NCBI GenBank assembly: GCA_047495785.1
Contig: JBLDXI010000010.1
Coordinates: 2,294,001-2,358,000 of the forward strand
Length of the DNA stretch: 64,000 nt
Reading direction: 5' to 3'
From: Lepidodermella squamata
Taxonomy: Eukaryota > Gastrotricha
The notes under the pieces are model-generated. The model was not told the origin of the DNA, ran no database searches, and saw only the letters and a list, made by a program, of their open reading frames with translations. Positions 26,301-38,500 of the stretch are shown piece by piece (position 1 is the first letter of the stretch; each line of letters begins with the position of its first letter). The translations under genes and the position numbers were made by a program.

Positions 26301-28989
26301 TACTCCTTCCAAGAAATATGCAAAATTTCATAATTGATGGTGAAACAATCCTATTGGAGATTAACTTTAATTGTATAATTAATGCATTGCTCTAACTTCG
26401 CTCGTACAGTTAGTGCCTATTACATTTAGCAATTTTAACGAGCTCATTATGCCTCTAACATGTCGTGATATGCTTTCATATACTCAAAATATGACCATTA
26501 AGCACTCGAAATGTATGCAGCCATTTATTATTCCCACTAAGATGTTCAAATTCTAAAAATAGATTATGGTACTTCGTCCCCTATCTTTTTTAGTTTAACA
26601 TCACATTGCCTAACGGAGGGTGTGAAATATAACAAATTCATTTTGGTCATTTTGATACTTCGCGCTTATTTCTATTGTTTAGCAGGTTTCTCTGATGTTT
26701 GACTGTTTACATTTTCAATTATTTCGCATGTTTCAGATACACGAAAGACAGCCAGGTGTCCCGCGTTCGCAGCTTGTTTTTCCATGGCAAAATCACGTTT
26801 TTGCTGTACACCGAACGAATGCACTTCTTCAAACGGTACGTTGATACTCTTTTATAGTTTATAGCAAGCTTATATAAGTATGGGAGGGTGTAGTCGATAA
26901 GAAACTCGGCATTCACATCCTCAGGGGTTGAGAGGTTGATAAAACGAGTTTCGTCCGTTTAAGATCGTGGTATTAGTACGCGCTGGAAGAACACGCGGCA
27001 TTCTGCCGGAGGTACAACAGGTGGGAAAAAGCCGACGCAACCGAACCCCATGTCACCCATCGGCAACCCTTCATCTTCTCTCTGCAATTAAAAAGCAATC
27101 AATGACATTCAGTCTACAGAAATATTTGCGGCAATTGGAGCACCTCGACCGAGTCAGCGGCCAGGCTGCTACAGTCGCCAGTAACTACATGCCCAGCAGA
27201 CGAGAAGTGCCGCTCTGACTCGCCGCTGCTGGCACTCTTTTAGTTTAGGGAATTTCAGTTCTCAATTTTCAAACTCCTGAAGGTATAGATTACTCACTTT
27301 ATAAAACGTAATGGATTGGACCTGCCGAACTCATCGCGCTCAGAAAGCTGCTGGGATTTGAATTCGCGATAATCATCAAGCTCCTTTCACGCGATCTTCA
27401 ATCGATTCGCTCTGACAGCTGGCAGCTCCAAGCAGCTAATCATGGCGAAAATATCGCTTGTTCGTTGCTTCTTTGATACCGGCTCATCGATGGCTAGCTG
27501 ATTCGCCTTTAGAATGAGATCTCTAAAAGCCGAAACCAAGATTTCTTTCCAAATCGAATGGCCCCAGAGGATTCCGGATAGCATTATGGATTAGATATGC
27601 CGCGGTTAAAATTTTAGTGCCGGCCGGGCCGATCATCAGAGGACATGACCCGGGTTAACCGCACTGAAAACGTAACGAAAATAACCGCATTTGTTTTCCT
27701 TTTAGTGAGCCTCTCAACTCTTAATTCATCTCATAGCTCATAGCTTTACTCGCATGAAGAAGCTAAACAGGAGCGGCCGGATCTTGAACCTTTCTTCGTG
27801 TGTTTGCCACGTTTTCTCGAGCACTCTTTCGCCGCGCATCGCTCTGCTTGCGATTGCGATCCTTATCCTCAAGAATTGCCGCATCTTTTGCGGCTTGAAT
27901 TGCCGCTTCCTTTGCCGCGATTTTACGCGTTTTAGTCATGAAAAAATAATATTTTGAAGGGGGATAATGCTCACGAGAAATTATTAAATGATAAAAAAAT
28001 TCCCGACCACCCCACCGCCCCGACCACACATCACGAAGCAAAAAATATGTGGAATCTGACACTGCAAATCCAGACTAAGATGCTCTCCGTGTCGTCACCC
28101 CTCCAACCGCCCGCTCGCTGTGAAACTAAAAGGCCCTTCAGGTAAAAATGGCACCATATCTTTATTGAAAACAGAACTCGATAACCGAAAGATGCGAGCA
28201 TTGCTTCTCGGTTTCCGTCAACAGCCAGACCATGTGCGCCAATCGCCCTAGCAAAGCTGTCTGCACTGCCCAGAAGGAAATTCAAAACGGTCCTTTTGAT
28301 TTCCTCGGATAATTCAAAATCGCCTTCGAGCTGGTGACTTAGAACGTGAAATTAGCAGCCTCTGGGAAATTACTAACAGAAAATAATGCCTGAGTCATTG
28401 TTAGTAAAATACATTACCCGTCATTGGGCACGCCGATTAATGACATGTCGAGAGGGTTTAGCCTTTTTCTCAACAATACGCAGTCGTTCTTGGCCTTCAG
28501 GCATCAATGTCTTACTAATGGAGCGGCTTTTTCATGGGTAGTCGAGGTTCAGGATTAACTCTAATAGTGTTCGGGGTTTTAGGTCCACGCTTCACTTTAA
28601 TAGACAGGCCGTGACCATACTTAACAGTCGGCATAATTTGAATTTCCTTGTTTTTTCTGAGTTGAAATCATATGTATCTCTTTTATTTTGATTTTAGATT
28701 TCGAATTCGAGGAGTGAGAAATATTGTATTCTACGCCCTGCCATCCTACCCGAATTTCTACCCCGAAATCGCGAATTGGATGGCCGACGCGCCGCCGGGC
28801 GAAGCATGCCAGGTCGTTGCGCTCTACTCGCGATTCGAAGTGTTTCAACTCGCTGGAATTGTCGGCTCGGCAATGGCCCAACGCATGCTGAACAGCAACC
28901 AAGATTTGGCTGGGTCTTCCTCTTCCAGTGTGCACATGTTTGTCTCAGGTCAGGCTGAGCCGACTGAGACAAGGTCTTCCAAAAAATGA
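23335..28989 (+). CDS. UTP25: U3 snoRNA-associated protein UTP25 (digestive organ expansion factor)
   Basis: Exons 23335-24178, 24677-25622, 26737-26835 and 28698-28989 join in frame to about 726 residues, near the length of the human protein. Residues 30-110 are Lys-rich and then strongly Glu/Asp-rich, as in nucleolar proteins. The conserved core follows: DPFIAHYGLEL, then RARILVLLPFRETCARVV, DLIIASPLGLR, LIIDHGDVLFMQNWEHV, HTIIFIPSYFDYVRLRNY and the C-terminal VRNIVFYALPSYPNFYPEI. This is a degenerate DEAD-helicase-like fold lacking a full Walker set. UTP25 acts in the small-subunit processome for 18S rRNA maturation in the nucleolus. Introns 2 (1,114 bp) and 3 (1,862 bp) are long; intron 3 has unassigned antisense ORFs. 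Confidence 0.9.
27763..28285 (-). other. Unassigned antisense ORF fragments in UTP25 intron 3
   Basis: Two overlapping minus-strand frames, 27763-28062 and 28031-28285, encode 99 and 84 residues. The first has a Lys/Ala/Arg-rich helical stretch (KIAAKEAAIQAAKDAAI). No family is recognisable. They could be a decayed mobile element like those in neighbouring introns, or chance ORFs. Confidence 0.25.
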
Positions 28990-29116
28990 TAGGCAGAAAA
29001 AATTCCATTGTTGCGGCTCAATTTTATTTGGAAAAAATAGTAATTATAATCTTTAATTCATATCATTTCAATTAAATAGGGGCTTTAATTGAGAGAGAAC
29101 CATCACCGATGAGTGG
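28990..29116. other. Short 127-bp spacer between UTP25 and DUF288-A
   Basis: Only 127 bp separate the UTP25 stop from the DUF288-A ATG. The space is AT-rich with no clear AATAAA. Either the two genes share a very compact boundary or they are co-transcribed; the sequence alone does not decide. Confidence 0.45.
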
Positions 29117-32100
29117 ATGGCCCCGAAATTTCCGGCTGTCAATTTGCGGGTACTATGCTTCTTTTTAACCGGTCTCGTCTTCACGATTTTATTCGGCTAC
29201 CTCATATTCGGATCGAAAGCTATTGACAATCTGTCGAAATTGGATAAGATCACGGATATTGTCGGAAAACCGGTTCCAGTCGATAAAAAACCACTGCGTA
29301 TCGATGTTTCGGAAGAAGAGTTGAAGACGGCGCCTTTATTGCCGTTGGCTGGCGAGCAGTTGTCGGATCGGTGGATCGTGGTCACGTCGATCCAACCGCC
29401 GACCGAGGACGTGAAGCTGCTGGGCAAGTTGTCGCGATTCGGCTGGCGCGTGCTGGTCGTCGGCGACAAGTCGAGCCCGAAGGAGTGGCCGGCGCCACAG
29501 GGCGTTCGCTTTCTGTCGCACGACGAGGCGCAGACGCTCGGCTACAACCTGCTGGCGTACCAGCGCTGGAAGACCTACTCGATCAAGAACATCGGCTACT
29601 TGTTCGCCATTCAGCATGGCGCGAAAATGATCTACGATACAGGTACGCTGGAAAATTTACCGAGCACTTTTTTTTTATTTACGATGAAATTTCGGCTGTC
29701 GTTGTTGTTAAAAGACATTGCCTAGATCATTCACCAATATTTTGAAAGCGTTAGGGTCAACAGTATTAGGGATAGTTGGATAGTTTAACAAATCTCGACC
29801 GAATTCGAGCGGTACCACGGCCCGCAATCTTGTATAGATAGGTCATAACACCGACGAATCGACGTTGGCCCAGTGGTCATAGCATTCATTTCTCGATTTT
29901 TCCTTTCTTGATCGATGCACACAGGTGTGTCAAAATTAAAAAGTTAAGATGTAGCACGGCACTTCAGCAGATAATTCAAGCTGCTAAGTTTTTATCTATT
30001 CAAATATATTTATCAGCGCTGTTTTGAGACGAGAGAAATGTTGTTAGTTTTCAAGCGGGAAAACAATGTACACTTTGCAGTCGTCAGAGAAGAGTTTCAT
30101 TTGAAGGCTATCGGGAAGATTTATAACAATATCGTTAATGCAAATAAGAAGAAGAAGAGGTACCACAACGGAACCCTGTGGTACTCCACTCATGACTTTA
30201 GAAGATTCACTAAGAGCATTATTTACTTGTTGATTTGTTTCATTCAAGAATGCACTGATCCATTTTATTAATTTGCCCCGCACTTCGATAGCCTCAAGAT
30301 TTTGTAGTAGCTCTTCTGTGACTCTCAGAATCAAACGCTTCAGCGAATTCTATTCACACATTCATTTTTATCAATGGCATAACTCCAGTCGTACAAGCAT
30401 TCGAGCATCATTTGCGTGGATGTTGATTTTTCCATCATTACGCCATGTTGTTCTTTTGTGGTATAGTTGAAAATCGGGAATGCTGTTACGAATAATTGAT
30501 TCAAAGATCCGGCACGGGGTCCAAGTGAGAGAGATAGGACGGTAATCGGCAGTATTTTTGAATTTCCTTTCTTCGGTATAGGAGTGACTGGTGCATCTCG
30601 CCAACAGACAGAAATGGCGCTGTTTTCAAAATTCAAAATATATTTTAAATATTTTTGAAGGGTGTCATAAGTTGATTTCGAAGAGTCGGGACAAACAGCG
30701 TAGGAGTCAGACAGATTAGCGATTATTTCCAGCACTTGATTTTCATCAAAAGTTATATTTTCGAAAGAACCCTGGAATTGATACCCTCCGCGGCTGAGGC
30801 CGAGCATAAGGTACACAAGCCTTGGAGCCGAAGCTACCGCCACGATCAGGTACTTTTGATCCTTTCAAACGTAGCCGGATTTCTTTAAGACAGCAGTTTT
30901 GAGACCAGAGAGCCACGCTTCAAATGAAGGCTGCGCAGGGTGGAACTTTTGGAGCCAGGCCAAATCTTTAGTCGTTTTTCCCAGCACTCGTAAAAGTATC
31001 GGACGCAGCTTTGTGAGAACCGCTCTTGCCCGACTTATTCTGTTTTCGACTGCAGCCGATGCACATGCCTTTTCAGAGATGATCGCACCGAGCAGGTTCA
31101 CCAGAATCGTGGACTGGGCGCTGTTACGGAACGCACCTTTCCGGACGCAAGTTACCTTGCTAGCTTTGACACGACTTGGTTGGCCAGTTGAAAAGTAGAG
31201 CTGATGTTGTGAGCTACAATGATTTTGCATTGCCTTTATCGTCGGTGTCTTATGACCACATTCGGGGCAGACAGGTGGAACGTCCTGCTTCACACCGGGC
31301 TCAGACACACAGAGACTGAGAGGGTGTAACCTCCATTGACTCGTTCGTTTCCATTTTAACCTGTGAATGGCAGCTCGCCCCGTGATTACACCAGTGAAAT
31401 ATTCTGACGTAGGTCTTTCTGCAGCCCTTCACAAGGCAGTGAATCGGCAAAGCCTTCGGGCCAGTGGTTACACTTCTCTTGATTACAAATTCGACACCGT
31501 GTCCGCTTACATTTGAAAACCGCGATTCCATTAGGCCGGAGTTCTTTCACAACTACTTCGCCGTTTTTCATGCTAAAAACTCCACACTGCGTTCTGTCTT
31601 AATGCGAAAGCTTTCCACTTTTAAAAGGGCATTTCGCCTTTTCCCGAAGAGCTAAGATATGATTGCATTAATTTGCTCGAGGAAATATAAAAGTTAATAA
31701 TTAACCTTTAGCTCTCGCCTTTTTTAGCGCGCTGCTTCTTCGAGCCGACTGAGTTTTCTTCATCAGTCTTGCGCTTTGCCCTGCGTTTGCTGCCAGAGGC
31801 GCCATCAGGGTCATTTGAGACGCAATCAGGATCTGCGACTTCCGCGCCACATTTCGTTTCGTTTTTCGACAAATATTTTTTGTGTATGCGCAGAGCCTGC
31901 CTGACAACTCCTGCAAATTTTCCTGTTCGCGGCAAACGGAAGAGTTTTTTTTATTAGACCTGCGGAATCTGCACACATGTCGTAGGGCTTGTGCTCAACA
32001 GCTACCAACCCGTGTTCGCGACGTTCGATGCTCTCGCTGTCGCTCAACTCCTGTTCACAAGGTTCAGTCGCTGATGCGCCTTATGGGGACTCCGTTCCTG

Positions 32101-35100
32101 TGGGACCTTTGGAGCGCAACCATCGAGTTGTGCGTTACAGAAACCGCGCCACCTTGTCAGCTTATGGAACGTCGTTTGATTCAGCGATTCAGAATTTGGC
32201 AGATAGATTCGCATTTACGCAATTGACAGAAGAAGACGAGTAGTAAGAGAAACGATAGCGACGGCTCGAAATCTTGATCATTTGGATAATTGAGTTGCAA
32301 AGGCGCTAGATAATCTAGTGGTAGAAAGTGGTAGAACTGATACTGGACCGAGCTGGATCCAAGAGGGATGGAGCGGTGTTTGTAGCCGTTGTAGGTAGTC
32401 TTCCATCCCTCGACGCATTTCCTGCAAGGGTTTTTGATTACTTGCGTGCGCCATGAGCAATCCCTTTGAGTTGTCGCCGTTTTTATCAGCAGCGCCGTGA
32501 AGAGGCATCAGATGAACCATCAGCACACGTATTGTTGAATCACGGTGTTCATTCTTCGTGTCATTAGCGCCCCTCGAGAACGCGCTTTTAGATATGTGCT
32601 TGACCACGATGGGGGTGCCGCAGGTATTCTTTAAAGGCTCTTGACCAATAGATAAAGTCACTCGTGAGGGATTACTTCGGGAGGTACGTTAATAACAGGC
32701 ATCGCTGGGCCCATGAGCTGTAAAGATATTATGGTACTGGGTTAGTTAGAGTAAACAGCAATCTAAGGGTGAAAGATACAAAGTATTAGCAATCTACCAG
32801 AGACGAGTCAATGATTGATTATGCTATCAAAATGTTTGAAACCTGAAATTCCAGAAATTCAGAATGCACAAGTTGGATATTCCAACATTTTAAAACCTAG
32901 CTGTTATCCTTTATTCTAGACGACGACAATCACCCGACGGATGACTTGAAGTCGATGTTGGAGCTCTCTGGCAATGACGCTAGTAAATCTGTCAAAGCTA
33001 ATGCTGTGAGGGCGCTGGTGCCGGACCCGCAGACGGGCGAGTACTCGCTGCCGGCGATCAACACGCTGCCGCACTTCGGCCAGTCGTCGCTGTGGCCGCG
33101 CGGCTTCCCGCTGTCCGAGGTCGCCCGCCCGCCGCCGCGCCTATACAAACTGTGCGACGCGCGGCCGCCCGCCTGGATCCAGGGCGTCGTGAATGGCGAC
33201 CCGGACATGGACGCCATTTTCAGGCTCACGCGCAAGCACCACGCCACGCCCATCAACTTGACCTTCGACCACGCGCCGTCGATCGTCATCCCGCACGGCT
33301 TCTTCGTCCAGAGCAACTCCCAGAACACGCTCATCACCCACGATGCGCTTTCTCTGCTGTTCTTCCCGTTTTCGAAGAACATTGTAAGTTGATTTGATCG
33401 AAATAGCTATTCTTAAGAATGCAATTGATTGGGTATTCCAAATCGGTGCGGCACTGAGAAGTTTTCAATAGTCAAAAATGACCAAAATATCGAATGAGAC
33501 TTCTTATATAACGAAATTCTTTCGTGAACAAGCCGGCTTCGTAGCCAACTGTTACTAGCGATAAAATCCTCTTATCCAAGGGCATCGGCGAAAAACTTGG
33601 CTTTTGGCCGATAGTTCCGTCGAGTGCGAGGTGATTGCTTCAACAGAGAAGTAAAATCAGCAGAAGTGTTAGAAGACGATTCCGAAATTCAGCTGACATT
33701 CTGACAAGAGGTTTACTAGAAAAAAGATTCGCCTAATTCTTCGCTATCGTCTCTTCTCAGAACATCACAGCGCAATAGAATTGCGAACGCCACAACCGTG
33801 GCCTAAAGATTCTCATTCAGATTCTCAATGTGTTCAGATGGGAGCACAAGTAGTCGATGCCTTTGATGAACTCGTCGCTCGTGTGGTGTACTTGCGAAGA
33901 GAGCAGCTAGTGTATTTGATCGATTTGAATGCCTGCTCGCCGCCGGATTCGATGCATGAAGAAGTTCAGTGTAGTTGTGCTTACCAATGTCGAACGCAAC
34001 CAATTTACCTGTATAGTATCGTTAGGAGGAAACTTGAGGAATAGTTCAACTTACGGAGCACAAACTGAACCGTTTCTCTATTATACTGTCAGTATTCTCG
34101 AGTTGAAATAATCGATTAAATCGATTAAACGGTTGTTGACGGATATCAAATATCAGGATAATAGCGAGCTTCAGATCTTTTGCAAATATATTGACAAATT
34201 TTCTACAGTTTCGTGATTTTCAATTGAACAAATTTTTTTATATTATTATTTAGTCTATGCGAGAGACTGATATCTGGCGGGCGTACATCGGCCAACCGAT
34301 GCTGTGGCTAGCCGGCGGCCGCAAAGGCTACGTGTCGCCCAACGCGTTCCAGGCCCGAAATCCGCATGACTACCTGAAAGACTTCGCCGACGAGCTGAAC
34401 TTGTACCAATCAGCCGGGCGATTGGTCCAGTTCCTATCGAAATGGACGTGCCCGGATCAGTTCGATTTTGGCGGGTGCTTTATTAAGATCTACCAAGATC
34501 TAGCCGCTAGTTCGATTGTCGCAACGGAATTTGATGTGAAAAGTGCTCAGGCGTGGATTTCAGACCTGCGACGCATGAATTTTGAATTCCCGAAGCGGAA
34601 ATCGGCCGACTCGGATTGTTCGGGTTCGATTCGATCAGTTCAATTCTACCCCATCGAGCAGCCATTTGCCCTGCCAGCAAAATCGAAGCTGAATCGATTG
34701 CCTGAATCATCGGAAAAATCTATTTGTCCCGATCAATTCGATCAACCCATGATTGCCTCTGAAATATCGATTTTCGCCATATGGCTTGGGAAAAGTACGA
34801 AAAATATTCCGAATTTAAATCGAATTTATTCTCCATTTTTCGCTCGTCGATTTTATTGTGTCGAATCGAGCGATTTGACCCATCAACCGAATTTGGAGGT
34901 ATCAATCATTGAATCATCCTCGTCGAGTGATTGCTTGCGGCAAATTGTTTCCTTGAATTTGGAATCAACATCAATATCACTTCTAGATTTTTCTAATTTC
35001 GATCAATTAATTAGCCCAGTTCTAATGTCGAAAATCGCGAAGTTCAGCGATTCGACTGCATTTTGCAGTGAGAAATCACATCCTTCATTTGTTGCGATTG

Positions 35101-35306
35101 GCTCATCAAAATTGAAGGAAATTTTGAGAAATGTTGCTGATGATCAATCGATTATTGGTGAAAAGTTGTGTTCGAATGCCGAACTTGCAGTTGTTACCTC
35201 GAATTGCCAATTTTCGCCGTCGACCGGCGCTGAGGTGCTATCCAGTTGTAGAGCTTTACTTGAGTCACCTTCCTCCTCGATGCCTTTCTGCCGCAATAGT
35301 GCTTGA
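29117..35306 (+). CDS. DUF288/STELLO-like type II membrane protein, copy A
   Basis: Exons 29117-29642, 32920-33383 and 34254-35306 give about 680 residues. A cytosolic stub is followed by one transmembrane segment (about residues 10-32), then a lumenal domain that begins near GEQLSDRWIVVTSIQPPTED. Conserved features are FGWRVLVVGDKSSP, the aspartate cluster DDDN at 176-179 (a possible DXD metal/nucleotide-sugar site), HFGQSSLWPRGFPL and MRETDIWRAYIGQ. This matches DUF288 (PF03385), whose plant STELLO members are Golgi proteins that assist cellulose synthase; the animal function is unknown. The first two thirds are nearly identical to copy B, while the AT-rich final 200 codons diverge. Intron 1 (3,277 bp) contains retroelement debris. 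Confidence 0.8.
30044..30845 (-). mobile_element. LINE reverse-transcriptase fossil in DUF288-A intron 1
   Basis: The minus strand carries a frame-shifted reverse transcriptase. In order there is a VTPIPKKG segment, an EQHG...KSTSTQ segment, GVPQGSVVVPLLLL and the catalytic-box region FSDDCKVY, where the family has F/Y-A-D-D. The order and motifs fit Jockey/CR1-type LINEs. The frameshifts show an inactive copy. It is antisense to DUF288-A. Confidence 0.7.
30865..31575 (-). mobile_element. Zinc-finger ORF fossil upstream of the LINE reverse transcriptase
   Basis: Minus-strand frames upstream of the reverse transcriptase encode Cys/His-rich sequence. There is CRICNQEKCNHW, a C-x4-C-x-H-type segment with FHWCNH, and a C2H2-like CPECGHKTPTIKAMQNHCSSQH. 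A helical segment follows (RILVNLL/LRPILLRVLG region). It is probably the N-terminal or ORF1 part of the same retroelement, broken into several frames. The exact clade is not resolved. Confidence 0.45.
31700..32665 (-). other. Unassigned antisense ORF debris in DUF288-A intron 1
   Basis: Minus-strand frames at 31701-31976 (Lys/Arg/Ala-rich) and 32278-32661 (127 residues, containing VVKHISKSAFSRGANDT) look protein-like but match nothing I know. They may belong to the same or another mobile element. Confidence 0.3.
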
Positions 35307-35597
35307 TTTCGGGTTGACATTTCTCTTGATTGTTATGGTGCATATATTTTATCAGTCTTGATATATCCTGTGCAATTGATATTTTCATCAAATTTTATTC
35401 TTGCTTTATATTCTAGAAGAGTTTTCGGCAGTGTTTTTCTGCGACAAAATTTGAAATTTGATGATTGCGTGAAATCTTCTATCTCTCTGGCCGTGGTTGT
35501 TTGATTACCGATTTTTGTACGCTCAAGGGGAATGAATAATTTTCTTACAACATTTTCTCTTCTATTTTAGGTATTTTTGTTGTAATATTTGAATCTC
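35307..35597. other. 291-bp spacer between DUF288-A and B
   Basis: AT-rich sequence with no ORF or repeat that I can support. It separates the stop codon of copy A from the ATG of copy B in the same orientation. Confidence 0.5.
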
Positions 35598-38500
35598 ATG
35601 AAAGATAAGCCGATGAGTGTGCGAAAAAGCGTCGCGTTATGCCTGCGACGTCTTAGCACGCCTTACATCATAGTCGGCGTTGTGTTCACTTTCATGTTCA
35701 TCTGCTTCTACCTCATCGTCGTCCGGCCTACAGATGTGCGCAGAAAAGTTGAGCAGTCAAAATCGTACCTAACCGATCTGAGGCGGAAAATTGCCTCGAT
35801 AACGCCTTACAGCTGGGCTAAGCCTGCAGCCGCTATTCCGTTGGGTGTGCCGATTTTGGACGATGAGTTGAAGACGGCGCCTATATCGCCGTTGCCTGGC
35901 GAGCAGTTGTCGGATCGGTGGATCGTGGTCACGTCGATCCAGCCGCCGACCGAGGACGTGAAGCTGTTGGGCAAGCTGTCGCGATTCGGGTGGCGCGTGT
36001 TGGTCGTCGGCGACAAGTCGAGCCCGAAGGAGTGGCGTGCGCCACAGGGCGTTCGCTTTCTGTCGCACGACGAGGCGCAGACGCTCGGCTACAACCTGCT
36101 GGCGTACCAGCGCTGGAAAACGTACTCGATCAAGAACATCGGCTACTTGTTCGCCATTCAGCATGGCGCGAAGATGATCTACGATACAGGTACGTTGAAT
36201 ATATAAGAACTAAACATGTCTGCCATCGAAACTGAGGTTTTTGAAACTAATTTGTTCCGATTTTTCCCCTTTCCCCCTAAATTTTCGGCGTTTTTGGTCC
36301 TGCTTTCTGTCAGTCTGTACTGTATGCCGAAACTCTTTTTCTGAAGACGTTCCTTCTCTCCTCGCCTTGAGTCAAATCGACGTTTTGAAGTTCGGAATGG
36401 GTTGACAATAGGGTCTAGTTATGAAAGCTGTACAATTTGGCGCGATGGAAGAGTAAGGATGGATTTGAGAGTTTCTCCGAGCGGATCTTGAGCCCCCATC
36501 TTTGTAATAGAAACAAGTAGCATTGCCGTCAATTTGATCACCCATCCATTCAGCGTTGAAGTAGGACATCTGACCTGCCAGCTGCGCGAGAGAACAAATT
36601 GCGCTCTCTCGCGAACCTTCTAATCCGGTTATGGCTCAGTGTGCGAGCGTAACGAGCTTTAGCCGAAGCTATTTATGTGTAGAACTTTGCGCTCAGTTGG
36701 GATAAAATGCTTCAATTTTTAACTGGCGTGGAATTTCATATGGTACAGGTTTGGGGGGTTCTTGGCTTATAAAATCACCATCCATTTGTTGAAGCTACCC
36801 AAATCATCAAAGCAAGCTTAAAGAATGCATCTTGTACGGCGTCGATAGTGTTATCGATATCCGCCCAGGATGCGTTTCCTAACGGGTCTGATTTAAGAAC
36901 TGCATGTAGTGTAATAAATGCGGAAAGTTTGATAGTTTGCGGATGAATACTTGTATCAGCGATAGTCAATAACTTTACTCGGATGTTTGAGCATTGGAGT
37001 CGCTGCAATTTCGATTTCGATTTCGATTTCGATTGAATTAAGACCCCCATCGTCCTTGGAGATGACATGTTGCTCCTTGTCGCACCTAGAAACCCCGTAT
37101 TCCTCCGCATTGAACTAATTTTAGAATACGGACTAGACTTCTGTTTTGATAAAAATGAGAGGTTCTCACATTTATCGGTGATTTCAAGGTAACAATTGGC
37201 CACTTGGTTCTTGACGTTCGCAAGGCTGATTGTGTGAAAGGAAACGCGATCTGCGATCGTGATTTATAGGTATCAATAATCTGTCCAGCCCATGAAGCTG
37301 GGAGAACCGCTTGGACAGACGTTTTTATTCATTTGGAATGAATCATTATGCATTTTCTAGATGACGACAATCACCCGACGGATGACTTGAAGTCGATGTT
37401 GGAGCTGTCTGGCAACGACGCCGCGGCTAGTAAAGCCGTCAAAGCTGAAGTTGTTAGGGCGCTGGTGCCGGATCCGCAGACGGGCGAGTACTCGCTGCCG
37501 GCGATCAACACGCTGCCGCACTTCGGCCAGTCGTCGCTGTGGCCGCGCGGCTTCCCGCTGTCCGAAGTCGCCCGCCCGCCGCCGCGCCGCTACAAACTGT
37601 GCGACGCACGGCCGCCCGCCTGGATCCAGGGCGTCGTGAATGGCGACCCGGACATGGACGCGATCTTCAGGCTCACGCGCAAGCACCACGCCACGCCCAT
37701 CAACCTCACCTTCGACCACGCGCCGTCGATTGTCATCCCGCGGGGCTTCTTCGTGCAGAGCAACTCGCAGAACACTCTCATCACCCACGATGCGCTTTCT
37801 CTGCTCTTCTTCCCGTTTTCGAAAAACATTGTAAGTTAATCAAAATCCTGTATACGGCTTATTTTCGTTATGGCTCACATTTTCGTTGCTCGAGGTAAAA
37901 TAATTTTTCTTGAAGAGGAACAAGAGCTAAGAGCCCAATTTATGTAAAAGTTTCAAAGCATTTATAGAATAATGCCTAGTACTGAAAACAGAGTCGGACG
38001 ATTGTGTAGCGAGCAAATGATCTATCGGACCTCAATTAGCGGTCGTATAAATGCACGGTGAAGAAATTGTGTTTTTTTCTAGGGCCTTTCTCGGCCCCAC
38101 TATCCTTCTTGCAATGCCGCAGCTTGACGTCCACTCGCTGACTGCCATTCAACAACTCAGGAAAGCTTACGTCCTGCGTCTGTATTGACAAGATTTCTTC
38201 CGTTCGGAGCCCACCTGCAATCACTAATAAGACATAAGCGAGGTTTAACAATTGTCGCGGATTATCCATACCAAATGCCTCTGACTGAACCGCCAGTCTA
38301 GCATGCCGAGAGCGTTAGCCCCGTGATTTCCGCCCATTCCAGCCTGCTTAGAAGCTTTTAACTTAGCTTTCAGCATCTCGGCAGTCCGAGGAAAGTTAAA
38401 ATAGTGTACTGGAAATCGGGCGATAGAGTGACGAGGGAAGTTTGGCTATTTTAATTAAAAGGGGGGGCACGCCGCAGGTAGTGACTGTGAAAAGTAGTTC

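Noticed and set aside
29866-29920. A-box-like TTGGCCCAGTGGTCATAGC resembling a tRNA
   Set aside because: No B box or cloverleaf follows; probably chance or a very decayed SINE.
33092-33397. Arg/Ala/Pro-rich alternative frames over DUF288 exon 2 (copies A and B)
   Set aside because: Out-of-frame readings of a GC-rich exon whose correct frame is shared by all three paralogs.
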